This document shows positions 8,969 to 17,501 of a stretch of DNA of 64,000 nucleotides, piece after piece. The DNA is from Stutzerimonas balearica DSM 6083 (lineage in GTDB: Bacteria > Pseudomonadota > Gammaproteobacteria > Pseudomonadales > Pseudomonadaceae), in assembly GCF_000818015.1 (NCBI RefSeq), contig NZ_CP007511.1:2738501-2802500 (forward strand). The letters run 5' to 3'. How positions within the stretch are numbered: position 1 is the stretch's first letter; each line of letters begins with the position of its first letter. The notes below the pieces were generated by a model. The model saw nothing but the letters and a program-made list of their open reading frames with translations. It made no database searches and was not told the origin of the DNA. A program made the position numbers and the translations under genes.

Positions 8969-9701
8969 CTCGAACAGACAGCAGCGCCTGCAGGGTCAAG
9001 GCATTGGCCACGGCGGCGCCGCTGGCGGTGTTGTCGAAGATGCACCAGCAGGGGATACCCGCCTGCCGGCACTGGCGCAGCTCGCCCGCCAGCCGTGCGA
9101 GCCAGTCAGGCGAATAGGCAGAGTGGTAAATGCGTGGCGAGCCGTGCAGGCGGTAGTAGCGCAAGCCCGACCAGCCAGCAGGCTGGTCGCCGCCAGGAAT
9201 CGGCGATGGGTCGGCAGCGACCCGCGCCAGCTGCCAGTGTCGCAACAAGGGCTCGGCGTCCAGCCAGCTGGCATGCCGCGCTTCCAGCGCCAGAGCGCCG
9301 TCGTAGCGCGCCCGCAACTGGCCGAGGAAATCGTCGGCCAAGGCTTGCTCGAACGCCAGCGAAGGCGGCAACTGCAGCAACAGGCAACCCAGCCGCCCTC
9401 CCAGCTCGGCGATTTCGTCGAGAAAGCGCTGCAGTTCGCCTTCACAGTCGCGCAGACGCCGCTCATGGCTGATCAGCCGAGGCAACTTGACGCTGAACGT
9501 GAAGCCTTCCGGTACGGCTGCCGCCCATCTCCGGTAGGTCGTCGGACGATGCGGGCGATAGAACGACGAATTGATCTCCACCGCTGAAAACCGCCCGGCG
9601 TAGCGTTGCAGGTGTGTTCCTTCGCTCGGAAACTCGGGCCACGCTGCCCGTGGCAGGCTCCAGCCGGCGCAACCGAGGCGGATGCCCTCATTCGCGCTCA
9701 T
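8955..9701 (-). CDS. DUF72 family protein (YecE-like)
   Basis: This 248-residue soluble protein has a predicted TIM-barrel fold. Family marks are RLGCAGWSLP at the N-terminus, YAGRFSAVEINSSFYRPHRPTTYRRWA at about residues 33-60, FTFSVKLPRLISHERRL, LGCLLLQLPPSL, ALEARHASWL, YYRLHGSPRIYHSAYS and WCIFDNTASGAAVANAL. DUF72 resembles xylose-isomerase-like barrels, but its reaction is unknown. The length (about 250) is normal for the family. Its last 14 bp overlap the end of the convergent stress-domain gene, and it lies divergently from the K+ channel gene 86 bp away. Confidence 0.88.
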   Translation of the reverse strand: MSANEGIRLGCAGWSLPRAAWPEFPSEGTHLQRYAGRFSAVEINSSFYRPHRPTTYRRWAAAVPEGFTFSVKLPRLISHERRLRDCEGELQRFLDEIAELGGRLGCLLLQLPPSLAFEQALADDFLGQLRARYDGALALEARHASWLDAEPLLRHWQLARVAADPSPIPGGDQPAGWSGLRYYRLHGSPRIYHSAYSPDWLARLAGELRQCRQAGIPCWCIFDNTASGAAVANALTLQALLSVRVNAE

Positions 9702-9787
9702 TGCCCCTCCGGTTCGACTGTGCCAGCGCGAGGCCGGCCAGGTGTTTTAGACTTGCGCGCTGTCTGACGTCCTCAGCGGCCATTGTC

Positions 9788-10585
9788 ATGAAGCAGCAAC
9801 CCGTTACGCCCTTCCAGATCCTGATCCTGGTGCTTTCCGTCTATGTGATCGGCGCGCTGGTGGCCGACCTTCTGTTCGAACTGCCAGAAGACGTTTCGAC
9901 GCTGCTTGGTTATCTGGACAACATCGTCTGCTTCTTTTTCTTCCTCGACTTCTGGATGCGCCTGCAACAGGCCGAGGACAAATTGCGTTTCATGCGCTGG
10001 GGCTGGATCGACCTGCTGGCCAGCGTACCGGCCGCGGGCCTGCAGGCGGCCAAGCTGTTCCGCGTCCTGCAGATTCTGCGCGTGCTGCGGGCGATCAAGT
10101 CGATGCGCCTGATCTGGCGGATCCTGTTCCGCAACCGCGCCGAAGGCATCGTCGCCTCGGCCGCTACCGCAACCATGCTGCTGGTGGCGTTCGGTGCACT
10201 GACCATGCTGCTGGTGGAGGCGCCCAATCCGCAGAGCTCGATCAACACGCCGGAGGAAGCTCTGTGGTGGGCCTTTGTCACGGTGACCACGGTCGGCTAC
10301 GGCGACTTCTACCCGGTCACGACCCTGGGGAGGATCGTTGCGGTGCTGCTGATGATTTCGGGCGTCGGGTTGTTCGGCAGCTTCGCGGCCTACATCGGCT
10401 CGCTGTTCGTCGCCGACAAGAACGAGCAGGACGACCGCGACCAACAGGCCGATCGTGAAACGCTGCAACGGCTGCTGCTGCAAATGGAAAGCCTGACCGA
10501 GGAAGTGCGCAGCCTGAAACGGCAGCTACAGGACCAGGGTCACGGTGCCGCCGATGAGGCAGAGCCACCGCGCTCGGTGCCTTAG
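9788..10585 (+). CDS. Potassium channel family protein (voltage-gated type ion transporter)
   Basis: This 265-residue inner-membrane protein shows the six-helix plan of small prokaryotic voltage-gated K+ channels. The selectivity filter TTVGYGD sits at about residues 167-173, between a pore helix (EEALWWAFVTV) and the last membrane helix (GRIVAVLLMISGVGLFGSFAAYIGSLF). The fourth helix region (KLFRVLQILRVLRAIKSMRLIWRILFRNR) carries regularly spaced arginines and lysines like a voltage sensor. After the pore, about 50 residues form a charged coiled coil (ETLQRLLLQMESLTEEVRSLKRQLQ) that may tetramerise the channel. The upstream open frame is not protein-like, so I took the ATG at 9788. The gene stands alone, so its physiological role is open. 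Confidence 0.9.
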   Translation: MKQQPVTPFQILILVLSVYVIGALVADLLFELPEDVSTLLGYLDNIVCFFFFLDFWMRLQQAEDKLRFMRWGWIDLLASVPAAGLQAAKLFRVLQILRVLRAIKSMRLIWRILFRNRAEGIVASAATATMLLVAFGALTMLLVEAPNPQSSINTPEEALWWAFVTVTTVGYGDFYPVTTLGRIVAVLLMISGVGLFGSFAAYIGSLFVADKNEQDDRDQQADRETLQRLLLQMESLTEEVRSLKRQLQDQGHGAADEAEPPRSVP

Positions 10586-10679
10586 CGCCCGGCCGGTACG
10601 GACAGGCGCGACCGCGCGCACTGAGCGATCTGCTGCGCTGCGGGTCGAAACACAACACTGATCAGTAAAGGTGTCGATC

Positions 10680-13049
10680 ATGGCCAAGGCCGGGGGCAAG
10701 CCGTACAAATCCGTCAGGCTCGAGCGTCTTGCGCGCTTCATCGAGTGGGCCAGCGCGCGCCATCCGGATTTCGTCGCGAAGAAGCACCATCAGGAAAAGT
10801 GGTACATGCCCTACATCGGCTACCCGATGCCGGGCCTGGGGCGCGCGGCAAAAGCCTTCTGGCTGGGCCTGCACGCCGAGGCGGTGGACGCGCTGATGGC
10901 CGAACCCGACGCGGACGAACTGCTCGACCGCGTCGTCGCCCGCGACCTCGGCGAAATCGCCTGCGACGTCGACGTGTTCGGGACCACCAAGACCTTCACC
11001 CTGGGCTCGCCGGCACACCTGCTGGAGCCCGAATGGGCCCTGCGCCTGGAAGACAGCCCCCGGCGCGGCGACTTCCCCGGCACGCTGCAGCGGGCCGTGC
11101 AGAGCCATGTGCGGAGCCGCCTGCAACTGCTCGAAAGGCCCTTCGCCGAGATGGACGAGGACAGCCGCCAGCGCTGCCTGGCGCGGGTCCGCCCGGAAGT
11201 CGAGCGGCTCGACGAATTCCTCGCGCGGGCCATCGAGATCGTCAACGAGACCCGTCATGAGCTGCGCTATGTCGTCGAGTTGCGCCAGGGCGATCTGCGC
11301 CTGGAAATCCAGCGGCGTGTGCCCCGCCACGATCAGCTCCTGAGCGACGCCGAAGTGGCCCGCTACAAGGCCGACGACCGCCAGATGCTGGAGGAAAAGT
11401 TCGCCCTGATGCGCGAGCACGCCGGCGACTTCGACCTCCTGCAACTGGGCCACAAGCGGCTGATCGAACTGCTCCAGCTGGAGCCGCGCAAACTGCGCCG
11501 CGCCATTACCCTCGCTCGCCGTGAGCACGCCGAGCGCATGGCCTTTGCCGTGCTGCTGGAGAACGACCCGCGCTTCGCCCACTACCACGAGCTGTACCCG
11601 GCGCGCCGGCTGACCCGCCAGTGGGTCGCCTACCTGGGGCCGACCAACAGCGGCAAGACCCATCGCTCGATCGAGGCGATGACGGCGGTCAGGCACGGCA
11701 TCTACCTCTCGCCGCTGCGGCTGATGGCGCTGGAGAATCAGGAGCGCCTGGAAGCCATGGGCGTGCCCTGCTCGCTGGTCACCGGCGAGGAGCAGATCAT
11801 CCGCGAAGGTGCGACGCACTTCTGCTGCACGGTGGAGGAGTTCGCCCGCTTTCGCGGCCAGCACTGGGACGCGGTGGTGGTCGACGAAGTGCAGATGCTT
11901 GCCGACGGCCAGCGCGGCTGGGCCTGGGTCGATGCGCTGGTCAGCGCCTATACGCCACGCCTGCTGATGACCGGCCCGGCGTTGATCGAACCCTCGCTGC
12001 GTACGCTCTGCGCGTTGTGTGGCGATCAGCTGAAGATCGAGCGCACCCGACGCCTTTCGCCGGTGGAGGTCGCACGCCGGGCCACCACACTCAACGGCCT
12101 CGAGCCGGGCTCGATGCTGGTGGCCTTCAGCCGCAAGACCGTGCTCGAACTCAAGGGCATGCTCGAAACCACCGGCAAGCGCGTCTCGGTGGTCTACGGC
12201 GCGCTGTCGCCAGAGGTGCGCCGCGAGCAGGCACGGCGCTTCCGCGAGGGCGAGGCGGACCTGATGGTCGCCACCGACGCGGTGGGCATGGGCCTGAATC
12301 TCCCGGCGCACACCCTGTGCTTCTATACCGAGGAGAAGTTCGACGGCATCCAGAACCGCCAGCTCAACGTCCAGGAGGTCAAGCAGATCGGCGGGCGTGC
12401 CGGTCGTTTCGGCCATCACGACGAAGGCACCATCACCGCGCTCGATCCGCAGACGCTGCGCGCGATCCGCCAGCTGTTTCACAGCCCGGACCGCCCGGTG
12501 AGCCTCGCGCAGTTTCAGGTTCGTCCGTCCATCGAACACCTCTCGGCAATTTCCGAGCAGATGAACGAGCCGTCGCTGCTGCGTGCCTGGCTGACGTTCA
12601 ACCGCAACATCAACTACGGCGCCGAGTTCGTCTCGGTGCTGCCCGACGAGCTGGCCGAGTGGATCGGCCTGATCGACGATCCGAAAATCCCCCTCTGGCT
12701 GCGCTGGATCTTCGCCTGCACGCCGATTCGCGGCGGGCTCGAGGGGCCGGCCGCGCATGCCGCGCAGCAGTGGCTCAAGCGGGTCGCCGCAGGCCGCTCG
12801 GTCGAGTTGCCGCGCCTGCTGCTGCGCAACGACCTGAGCTCCCTGGAGACTTCGCTGCACGTGGTCGAAACCTACCTGCACCTGGCGCGCACGCTGCCAG
12901 ACCGGTTTGCGCAGGTCGAGCAGGCCGAAGAACAGCGCACCCTGCTCAACCAGGCGATCACCCGCGAACTGTCGCGCCAGCGGCGGCCGCGCCACGCCAA
13001 GCAGCGCACGGGCGGCCCACTGCGGCGCGAGCGCCAGGCCCGACGCTGA
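10680..13049 (+). CDS. SUV3-like superfamily 2 ATP-dependent RNA helicase
   Basis: This 789-residue protein has about 310 N-terminal residues unlike the helicase part, then a superfamily 2 helicase core of the Ski2/SUV3 kind. Visible motifs are GPTNSGKTH (catalytic Lys 326), GIYLSPLRLMALE, the Walker B DEVQM (402-406), VAFSRKTV, ATDAVGMGLNL and QIGGRAGRFG (569-578). Beyond the core, PLWLRWIFACTPI resembles the SUV3 C-terminal domain of mitochondrial SUPV3L1, a 3'-5' RNA helicase of the degradosome. The C-terminus is very basic (RQRRPRHAKQRTGGPLRRERQARR), fitting RNA binding. I chose the ATG at 10680, seven bases after TAAAGG, over a GTG at 10671. RNA unwinding or decay is inferred; no nuclease gene is adjacent. 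Confidence 0.85.
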   Translation: MAKAGGKPYKSVRLERLARFIEWASARHPDFVAKKHHQEKWYMPYIGYPMPGLGRAAKAFWLGLHAEAVDALMAEPDADELLDRVVARDLGEIACDVDVFGTTKTFTLGSPAHLLEPEWALRLEDSPRRGDFPGTLQRAVQSHVRSRLQLLERPFAEMDEDSRQRCLARVRPEVERLDEFLARAIEIVNETRHELRYVVELRQGDLRLEIQRRVPRHDQLLSDAEVARYKADDRQMLEEKFALMREHAGDFDLLQLGHKRLIELLQLEPRKLRRAITLARREHAERMAFAVLLENDPRFAHYHELYPARRLTRQWVAYLGPTNSGKTHRSIEAMTAVRHGIYLSPLRLMALENQERLEAMGVPCSLVTGEEQIIREGATHFCCTVEEFARFRGQHWDAVVVDEVQMLADGQRGWAWVDALVSAYTPRLLMTGPALIEPSLRTLCALCGDQLKIERTRRLSPVEVARRATTLNGLEPGSMLVAFSRKTVLELKGMLETTGKRVSVVYGALSPEVRREQARRFREGEADLMVATDAVGMGLNLPAHTLCFYTEEKFDGIQNRQLNVQEVKQIGGRAGRFGHHDEGTITALDPQTLRAIRQLFHSPDRPVSLAQFQVRPSIEHLSAISEQMNEPSLLRAWLTFNRNINYGAEFVSVLPDELAEWIGLIDDPKIPLWLRWIFACTPIRGGLEGPAAHAAQQWLKRVAAGRSVELPRLLLRNDLSSLETSLHVVETYLHLARTLPDRFAQVEQAEEQRTLLNQAITRELSRQRRPRHAKQRTGGPLRRERQARR

Positions 13050-13099
13050 CGAGAGGCGTATACTGCTGGCCCTCTGCAGTTTCCTGTCGCGGAGGTCTC

Positions 13100-13864
13100 G
13101 TGCCCATCCACTATGTGCGCCGCCTTACCGATCGCCGTCGCTCCCGGCGGAGCAATCGCCAGCTCGGCCTGTACCTGGCATTCGTCGCCGGTGCCGCCAA
13201 CGCCGGCGGGTTCATGGCGGTGCAGCAATACACGTCGCACATGACCGGCATCGTTTCGACGATGGCCGACGCCCTGGCGCTCGGGCGCTACCAGCTGGTG
13301 CTGGCCGGCCTGGGCGCGCTGCTGTCCTTTGTGCTCGGGGCGATGTGCTCGACGCTGATGATCAACTTCGCCCGTCGGCGCCGGCTGCACAGCGTCTATG
13401 CCGCGCCGCTGGCTGTCGAGGCCTGGCTGCTGCTGGCCTTTGGTGTGCTTGGCGCGCGCCTGATGGAGGTGCCGGGCTTCTTCGTGCCGCTGACCGTGAT
13501 GCTGCTGAGTTTCATGATGGGCCTGCAGAACGCCATGGTGACCAAGCTTTCCAACGCCGAGGTACGTACCACCCATGTCACCGGCATGATCACCGACATC
13601 GGTATCGAGCTGGGCAAGCTGCTCTATGTCAACCGCTCGCGGCGCGAAGACCTGCCTCGGGTGCGCGCCAACCGGGAGCGCCTGCTGATCAACAGCCTGC
13701 TGGTGGGCTGCTTCTTCGGGGGCGGTGTCGTCGGTGCGCTGGGCTTCAAGCTGATCGGCTTCCTTTTCACCGTACCGCTGGCGGCCGTGCTGCTGGCGCT
13801 GGCGACGGTGCCACTGTCCGACGACCTGCTGCTCGGCTGGCGGCTGTGGCGGCGTCGGCACTGA
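13100..13864 (+). CDS. DUF1275 family membrane protein (YoaK-like)
   Basis: This 254-residue protein has six or so membrane helices (starting near residue 25, then about 60-85, 95-115, 120-140, 190-215 and 218-238). Family marks are LYLAFVAGAANAGGFMAVQQYTSHMTGIVSTMADALALG near the N-terminus, the central GLQNAMVTKLSNAEVRTTHVTGMITDIGIELG, and a basic cytoplasmic loop. The transported substrate of DUF1275 proteins is unknown. The start is a GTG at 13100 with a strong GGAGG at 13091-13095. The upstream helicase gene ends 50 bp before, and an independent promoter cannot be excluded. Confidence 0.85.
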   Translation: MPIHYVRRLTDRRRSRRSNRQLGLYLAFVAGAANAGGFMAVQQYTSHMTGIVSTMADALALGRYQLVLAGLGALLSFVLGAMCSTLMINFARRRRLHSVYAAPLAVEAWLLLAFGVLGARLMEVPGFFVPLTVMLLSFMMGLQNAMVTKLSNAEVRTTHVTGMITDIGIELGKLLYVNRSRREDLPRVRANRERLLINSLLVGCFFGGGVVGALGFKLIGFLFTVPLAAVLLALATVPLSDDLLLGWRLWRRRH

Positions 13865-13958
13865 GCCGGGCAAGAACGCTCGCCGCACACCTCGGTGCCG
13901 GACAATCGCTCAGCCATTTGGTTCCGACGGATGGCAGGAAAATGTTCGATTTTTTACT

Positions 13959-13987
13959 TTGACAGCGCCTTTCTTTGCCTCTAAGTT
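13959..13987 (+). promoter_or_regulatory. Candidate sigma-70 promoter of glpFK
   Basis: A perfect -35 TTGACA (13959-13964) is followed after 17 bp by TAAGTT (13982-13987), a moderate -10. Transcription would start near 13994, leaving a leader of about 67 nt before glpF. An ATGTTC half-site (13942-13947), like the arms of the glpD palindrome, lies just upstream. Confidence 0.55.
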
Positions 13988-13992
13988 TTCGT

Positions 13993-14010
13993 TTCCGAAC
14001 AATTCCGAAC
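13993..14010. promoter_or_regulatory. Candidate GlpR-binding direct repeat at the glpF start site
   Basis: Two copies of TTCCGAAC (13993-14000 and 14003-14010) are separated by AA and lie at the predicted transcription start. The GAAC core matches the arm of the inverted repeat upstream of glpD. A repressor bound here would block glpFK initiation. The assignment to GlpR is an inference. Confidence 0.35.
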
Positions 14011-14060
14011 GAACCGCAGTGCTCGGAATAAAACAAAAACAACTGAACGAGGCCTCGCGC

Positions 14061-14942
14061 ATGAGTACGCCCATCGTCCCTACGCTCAAGGGACAATGCA
14101 TCGCCGAATTTCTCGGCACTGCCCTTCTCATCTTCTTCGGTACCGGCTGCGTCGCCGCGCTCAAGCTCGGCGGTGCCGATCTGGGCCTGTGGGAGATCAG
14201 CATCATCTGGGGTATCGGTGTATCGATGGCGGTCTATCTGGCTGCCGGCGTCTCCGGTGCCCATCTGAACCCGGCAGTGACCATCGCCCTGTGGCTGTTC
14301 GGCACTTTCGAGCGCCACCGGGTGCCGGCCTACATCCTGGCGCAGCTGGCCGGCGCCTTCTGCGCCGCGGCGCTTGTCTACGGGCTGTACAGCAGCCTGT
14401 TTTTCGATTTCGAACAGAGCCATCAGATGATCCGCGGCAGCACGGAGAGCCTGGCGCTGGCCTCGATCTTCTCCACCTATCCGCACGCTTCGCTGTCGTT
14501 CGGCCAGGCGTTTCTCGTGGAAATGGTGATCACCGCGATTCTGCTGGCGATGATCATGGCCATCACCGACGACGGCAACGGCCTGCCACGGGGGCCGCTG
14601 GCACCGCTGCTGATCGGCTTGCTGATTGCCGTCATCGGCGGCTCGATGGGACCACTGACCGGCTTTGCGATGAATCCGGCGCGTGACCTGGGACCCAAGC
14701 TGATGACCTTTCTGGCCGGCTGGGGCGAGGTCGCCCTCACCGGCGGGCGCAGCGTGCCGTATTTTCTGGTGCCGGTGTTCGCCCCGATTCTCGGTGCCTG
14801 CCTCGGCGCCGCCGGCTACAAGGCACTGATCTGCCGGCACCTGCCCGGAGTCGGCTCAGCCGCCTGCGCAGTGCCGGCCGCCCGAGAAAACACCCCGACC
14901 GAAATCAATTCCGCGCAACCCGAAGTCAGCAAAGCCCGCTGA
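14061..14942 (+). CDS. glpF: Glycerol uptake facilitator (aquaglyceroporin)
   Basis: This 293-residue inner-membrane channel admits glycerol by facilitated diffusion; GlpK then traps it as glycerol 3-phosphate. Both aquaporin-family NPA loops are present, GAHLNPAVT and [12 protein letters not shown], with six membrane helices between residues 10 and 260. The aspartate after the second NPA (NPARD) is the mark that separates glycerol facilitators from water channels. The hydrophilic C-terminal tail of about 30 residues is not conserved in the family. The upstream frame extension is leader, as the predicted promoter lies inside it; the ATG at 14061 gives the usual MIP N-terminus. glpK follows 11 bp later in the same operon. 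Confidence 0.95.
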   Translation: MSTPIVPTLKGQCIAEFLGTALLIFFGTGCVAALKLGGADLGLWEISIIWGIGVSMAVYLAAGVSGAHLNPAVTIALWLFGTFERHRVPAYILAQLAGAFCAAALVYGLYSSLFFDFEQSHQMIRGSTESLALASIFSTYPHASLSFGQAFLVEMVITAILLAMIMAITDDGNGLPRGPLAPLLIGLLIAVIGGSMGPLTGFAMNPARDLGPKLMTFLAGWGEVALTGGRSVPYFLVPVFAPILGACLGAAGYKALICRHLPGVGSAACAVPAARENTPTEINSAQPEVSKAR

Positions 14943-14953
14943 GGAACGTCGCC

Positions 14954-16462
14954 ATGAGCAACTCGAACAAGCAATACGTCGTAGCCCTCGACCAGGGCAC
15001 CACCAGCTCCCGCGCCATCGTGCTGGACCGCAACGCCAACGTGGTGACCATCGCCCAGCGCGAGTTCGCGCAGATCTACCCGCAGCCGAGCTGGGTCGAG
15101 CACGACCCGATGGAAATCTGGGCGACCCAGAGCGGCGTGTTCGTCGAAGCCCTGGCCCAGGCCGGCATCAGCAACGAGCAGGTGGCGGCCATCGGCATCA
15201 CCAACCAGCGTGAGACCGCCATCGTCTGGGACAAGGTCAGCGGCCGGCCGATCTACAACGCCATCGTCTGGCAGAGCCGCCAGAGCACGCCGATCTGCGA
15301 CCAGCTCAAGCGCGACGGCATGAACGATCACATCCGCAAGACCACCGGCCTGGTGATCGACCCCTATTTCTCCGGCACCAAGATCAAGTGGATTCTCGAC
15401 CACGTCGAGGGCAGCCGTGAGCGCGCCCGCCGCGGCGAACTGCTGTTCGGCACCGTCGACTGCTGGCTGATCTGGAAGATGACCCAGGGCAAGGCCCACG
15501 TCACCGACTACACCAACGCCTCGCGCACCATGCTGTTCGACATCCACAAGCTGGACTGGGATCCGGTGATGCTCGAAGCGCTGGATATCCCGCGCGAGAT
15601 GCTGCCGGAGGTGCGTTCCTCCTCGGAAATTTACGGCCACGCCTACATCGGTTCCGGCCAGAGCACCGGCATTCCCATCGCCGGTATCGCCGGGGATCAG
15701 CAGGCCGCGCTGTTCGGCCAGATGTGCGTCGAGCCTGGGCAGGCCAAGAACACCTACGGCACCGGCTGCTTTCTGCTGATGAACACCGGGACCAAGGCAG
15801 TGCAATCCGAACATGGCCTGCTCACCACCATCGCCTGCGGGCCACGTGGCGAAGTGAATTACGCGCTGGAAGGCGCCATCTTCAATGGCGGCTCCACCGT
15901 GCAGTGGCTGCGTGACGAGCTGAAGGTACTCAACGAATCGCTGGACTCGGAGTACTTCGCCACCAAGGTGCCGGACAGCAACGGCATCTACCTGGTGCCG
16001 GCGTTTACCGGTCTTGGCGCGCCCTACTGGGATCCGCGCGCCCGCGGCGCACTGTTCGGCCTGACCCGTGGGGTCAAGGTTGACCATCTGATCCGTGCGG
16101 CGCTGGAGTCCATCGCCTACCAGACCCGCGACGTGCTCGATGCCATGCAGCAGGACGCCGGCGAGCGGCTGCGCGCCCTGCGCGTGGACGGCGGCGCGGT
16201 GGCCAACAACTTCCTCATGCAGTTCCAGGCCGACCTGCTCGGCACCCAGGTCGAGCGCCCGCAAATGAAGGAAACCACCGCCCTCGGCGCAGCCTACCTG
16301 GCCGGACTGGCGACAGGCTTCTGGAGCGATCTCGACGAGCTGCGCAGCAAGAGCAGCATCGAGCGGGTGTTCGAACCGGCGTGTGGCAGCGAACAGCGCG
16401 AAGCGCTCTATCGCGGCTGGCAGAAGGCGGTCGAGCGCACCCGCAACTGGGCCGAGGACTGA
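14954..16462 (+). CDS. glpK: Glycerol kinase
   Basis: This 502-residue FGGY-family kinase phosphorylates glycerol with ATP to sn-glycerol 3-phosphate in the cytoplasm. The phosphate-binding opening is [15 protein letters not shown] (residues 10-24); the glycerol contacts [10 protein letters not shown] and the catalytic loop [14 protein letters not shown] are intact; the C-terminal domain has the FGGY signature region [18 protein letters not shown] and the ATP-side [13 protein letters not shown]. Length is normal. GAGG lies upstream of the ATG, and the gene is 11 bp behind glpF, so the two are one operon. Its product feeds GlpD and is also the likely inducer of GlpR. Confidence 0.97.
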   Translation: MSNSNKQYVVALDQGTTSSRAIVLDRNANVVTIAQREFAQIYPQPSWVEHDPMEIWATQSGVFVEALAQAGISNEQVAAIGITNQRETAIVWDKVSGRPIYNAIVWQSRQSTPICDQLKRDGMNDHIRKTTGLVIDPYFSGTKIKWILDHVEGSRERARRGELLFGTVDCWLIWKMTQGKAHVTDYTNASRTMLFDIHKLDWDPVMLEALDIPREMLPEVRSSSEIYGHAYIGSGQSTGIPIAGIAGDQQAALFGQMCVEPGQAKNTYGTGCFLLMNTGTKAVQSEHGLLTTIACGPRGEVNYALEGAIFNGGSTVQWLRDELKVLNESLDSEYFATKVPDSNGIYLVPAFTGLGAPYWDPRARGALFGLTRGVKVDHLIRAALESIAYQTRDVLDAMQQDAGERLRALRVDGGAVANNFLMQFQADLLGTQVERPQMKETTALGAAYLAGLATGFWSDLDELRSKSSIERVFEPACGSEQREALYRGWQKAVERTRNWAED

Positions 16463-16476
16463 GCGGACGCGCCCAC

Positions 16477-16505
16477 GCCTGCCGGCGACCGGCTCGCTGG
16501 CAGGC
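16477..16505 (+). terminator. Hairpin after glpK, possible terminator or attenuator
   Basis: GCCTGCC (16477-16483) pairs with GGCAGGC (16499-16505), starting 14 bp after the glpK stop. No T-tract follows, so termination would be weak or Rho-assisted. It may separate glpFK from glpR expression. Confidence 0.35.
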
Positions 16506-16594
16506 GCGGTCATGCGCGAATCCGAACAGGCTACGCTTTAACCGAACGCCAGACTCCGGCATGCTTCCCGCCAAACAGCGAACAAGGAAGCCCC

Positions 16595-17353
16595 ATGAGC
16601 CTGGCGCCCCGGCAGCAGAACATCCTCGAACTCGTGCGCGAACGCGGCTATGTGAGCATCGACGAACTGGCCCGGCACTTCACCGTGACCCCGCAGACCA
16701 TCCGCCGCGACATCAACCAGCTCGGCGAAGCCGGCCTGCTGCGGCGCTACCACGGCGGCGCGGCCTACGACTCCAGCGTGCAGAACACTGCCTACAACCA
16801 GCGCGCGCACCAGATGCGCGATGAAAAGCAGCGCATCGCCGCCGCCATGGCCGCGCGCATCCCCGATCAGGCTTCGCTGTTCATCAATATCGGCACCACT
16901 ACCGAGGCCATCGCCCGCGCCCTGCTCAACCATCGCGACCTGAAGATCATCACCAACGACCTGCACGTGGCGAGCATCCTCAGCACCAAGGAAGATTTCG
17001 ATGTGCTGATCGCCGGCGGCAACGTGCGCAGCGACGGCGGCGTGGTGGGCCAGGCCACCGCGGATTTCATCAGCCAGTTCAAGGTCGATTTCGCGCTGAT
17101 CGGCATCAGCGGTATCGACGAGGACGGCACCCTGCTCGACTTCGATTACCAGGAAGTCCGCGTCTCCCAGGCGATCATCCATAACGCACGCAAGGTGTTT
17201 CTGGCAGCGGACTCCAGCAAGTTCGGCCGTAGCGCCATGACGCGCCTGGGCTCGCTGGAACAGATCGACTGCCTGTTCACCGACACGCCGCCATCCGATG
17301 TATTCGTCGAGCTGCTGGCCCGACACAAGGTACAGCTAGAGGTCGCCGAGTAG
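16595..17353 (+). CDS. glpR: DeoR-family glycerol-3-phosphate regulon repressor
   Basis: This 252-residue repressor has an N-terminal DeoR helix-turn-helix ([34 protein letters not shown], residues 9-43) followed by the sugar-phosphate sensor domain with [36 protein letters not shown] and the late [11 protein letters not shown]. GlpR normally represses the glp genes until glycerol 3-phosphate binds. It sits between glpK and glpD, as in P. aeruginosa. A palindrome with GAACAT arms 105 bp downstream, in front of glpD, is its likely target. The ATG at 16595 gives the standard family N-terminus. Confidence 0.95.
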   Translation: MSLAPRQQNILELVRERGYVSIDELARHFTVTPQTIRRDINQLGEAGLLRRYHGGAAYDSSVQNTAYNQRAHQMRDEKQRIAAAMAARIPDQASLFINIGTTTEAIARALLNHRDLKIITNDLHVASILSTKEDFDVLIAGGNVRSDGGVVGQATADFISQFKVDFALIGISGIDEDGTLLDFDYQEVRVSQAIIHNARKVFLAADSSKFGRSAMTRLGSLEQIDCLFTDTPPSDVFVELLARHKVQLEVAE

Positions 17354-17457
17354 ACGGCGCAATTTTTAACGGGCAGCCGCGCCGCGTTTTCAAATATTTT
17401 CCCTTTTATCGAATTCGAACATTTTTTCCCTTTCGCGCGGATTCTTTTGCGAATAGC

Positions 17458-17475
17458 ATGTTCAAAACCGAACAT
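17458..17475. promoter_or_regulatory. Candidate GlpR operator upstream of glpD
   Basis: Perfect inverted arms ATGTTC (17458-17463) and GAACAT (17470-17475) flank the six bases AAAACC, 26 bp before the glpD GTG. The arms match the core of known GlpR sites (ATGTTCG...CGAACAT). A second GAACAT half-site is at 17417-17422, next to TCGAATTCGA. Confidence 0.6.
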
Positions 17476-17501
17476 GATCTTTCGCATTCGAGGAGGAACC
17501 C

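Noticed and set aside
10662..12995. A 777-codon minus-strand open frame opposite the SUV3-like helicase
   Set aside because: Composition is typical of an antisense shadow; the plus strand has all helicase motifs and a good ribosome binding site.
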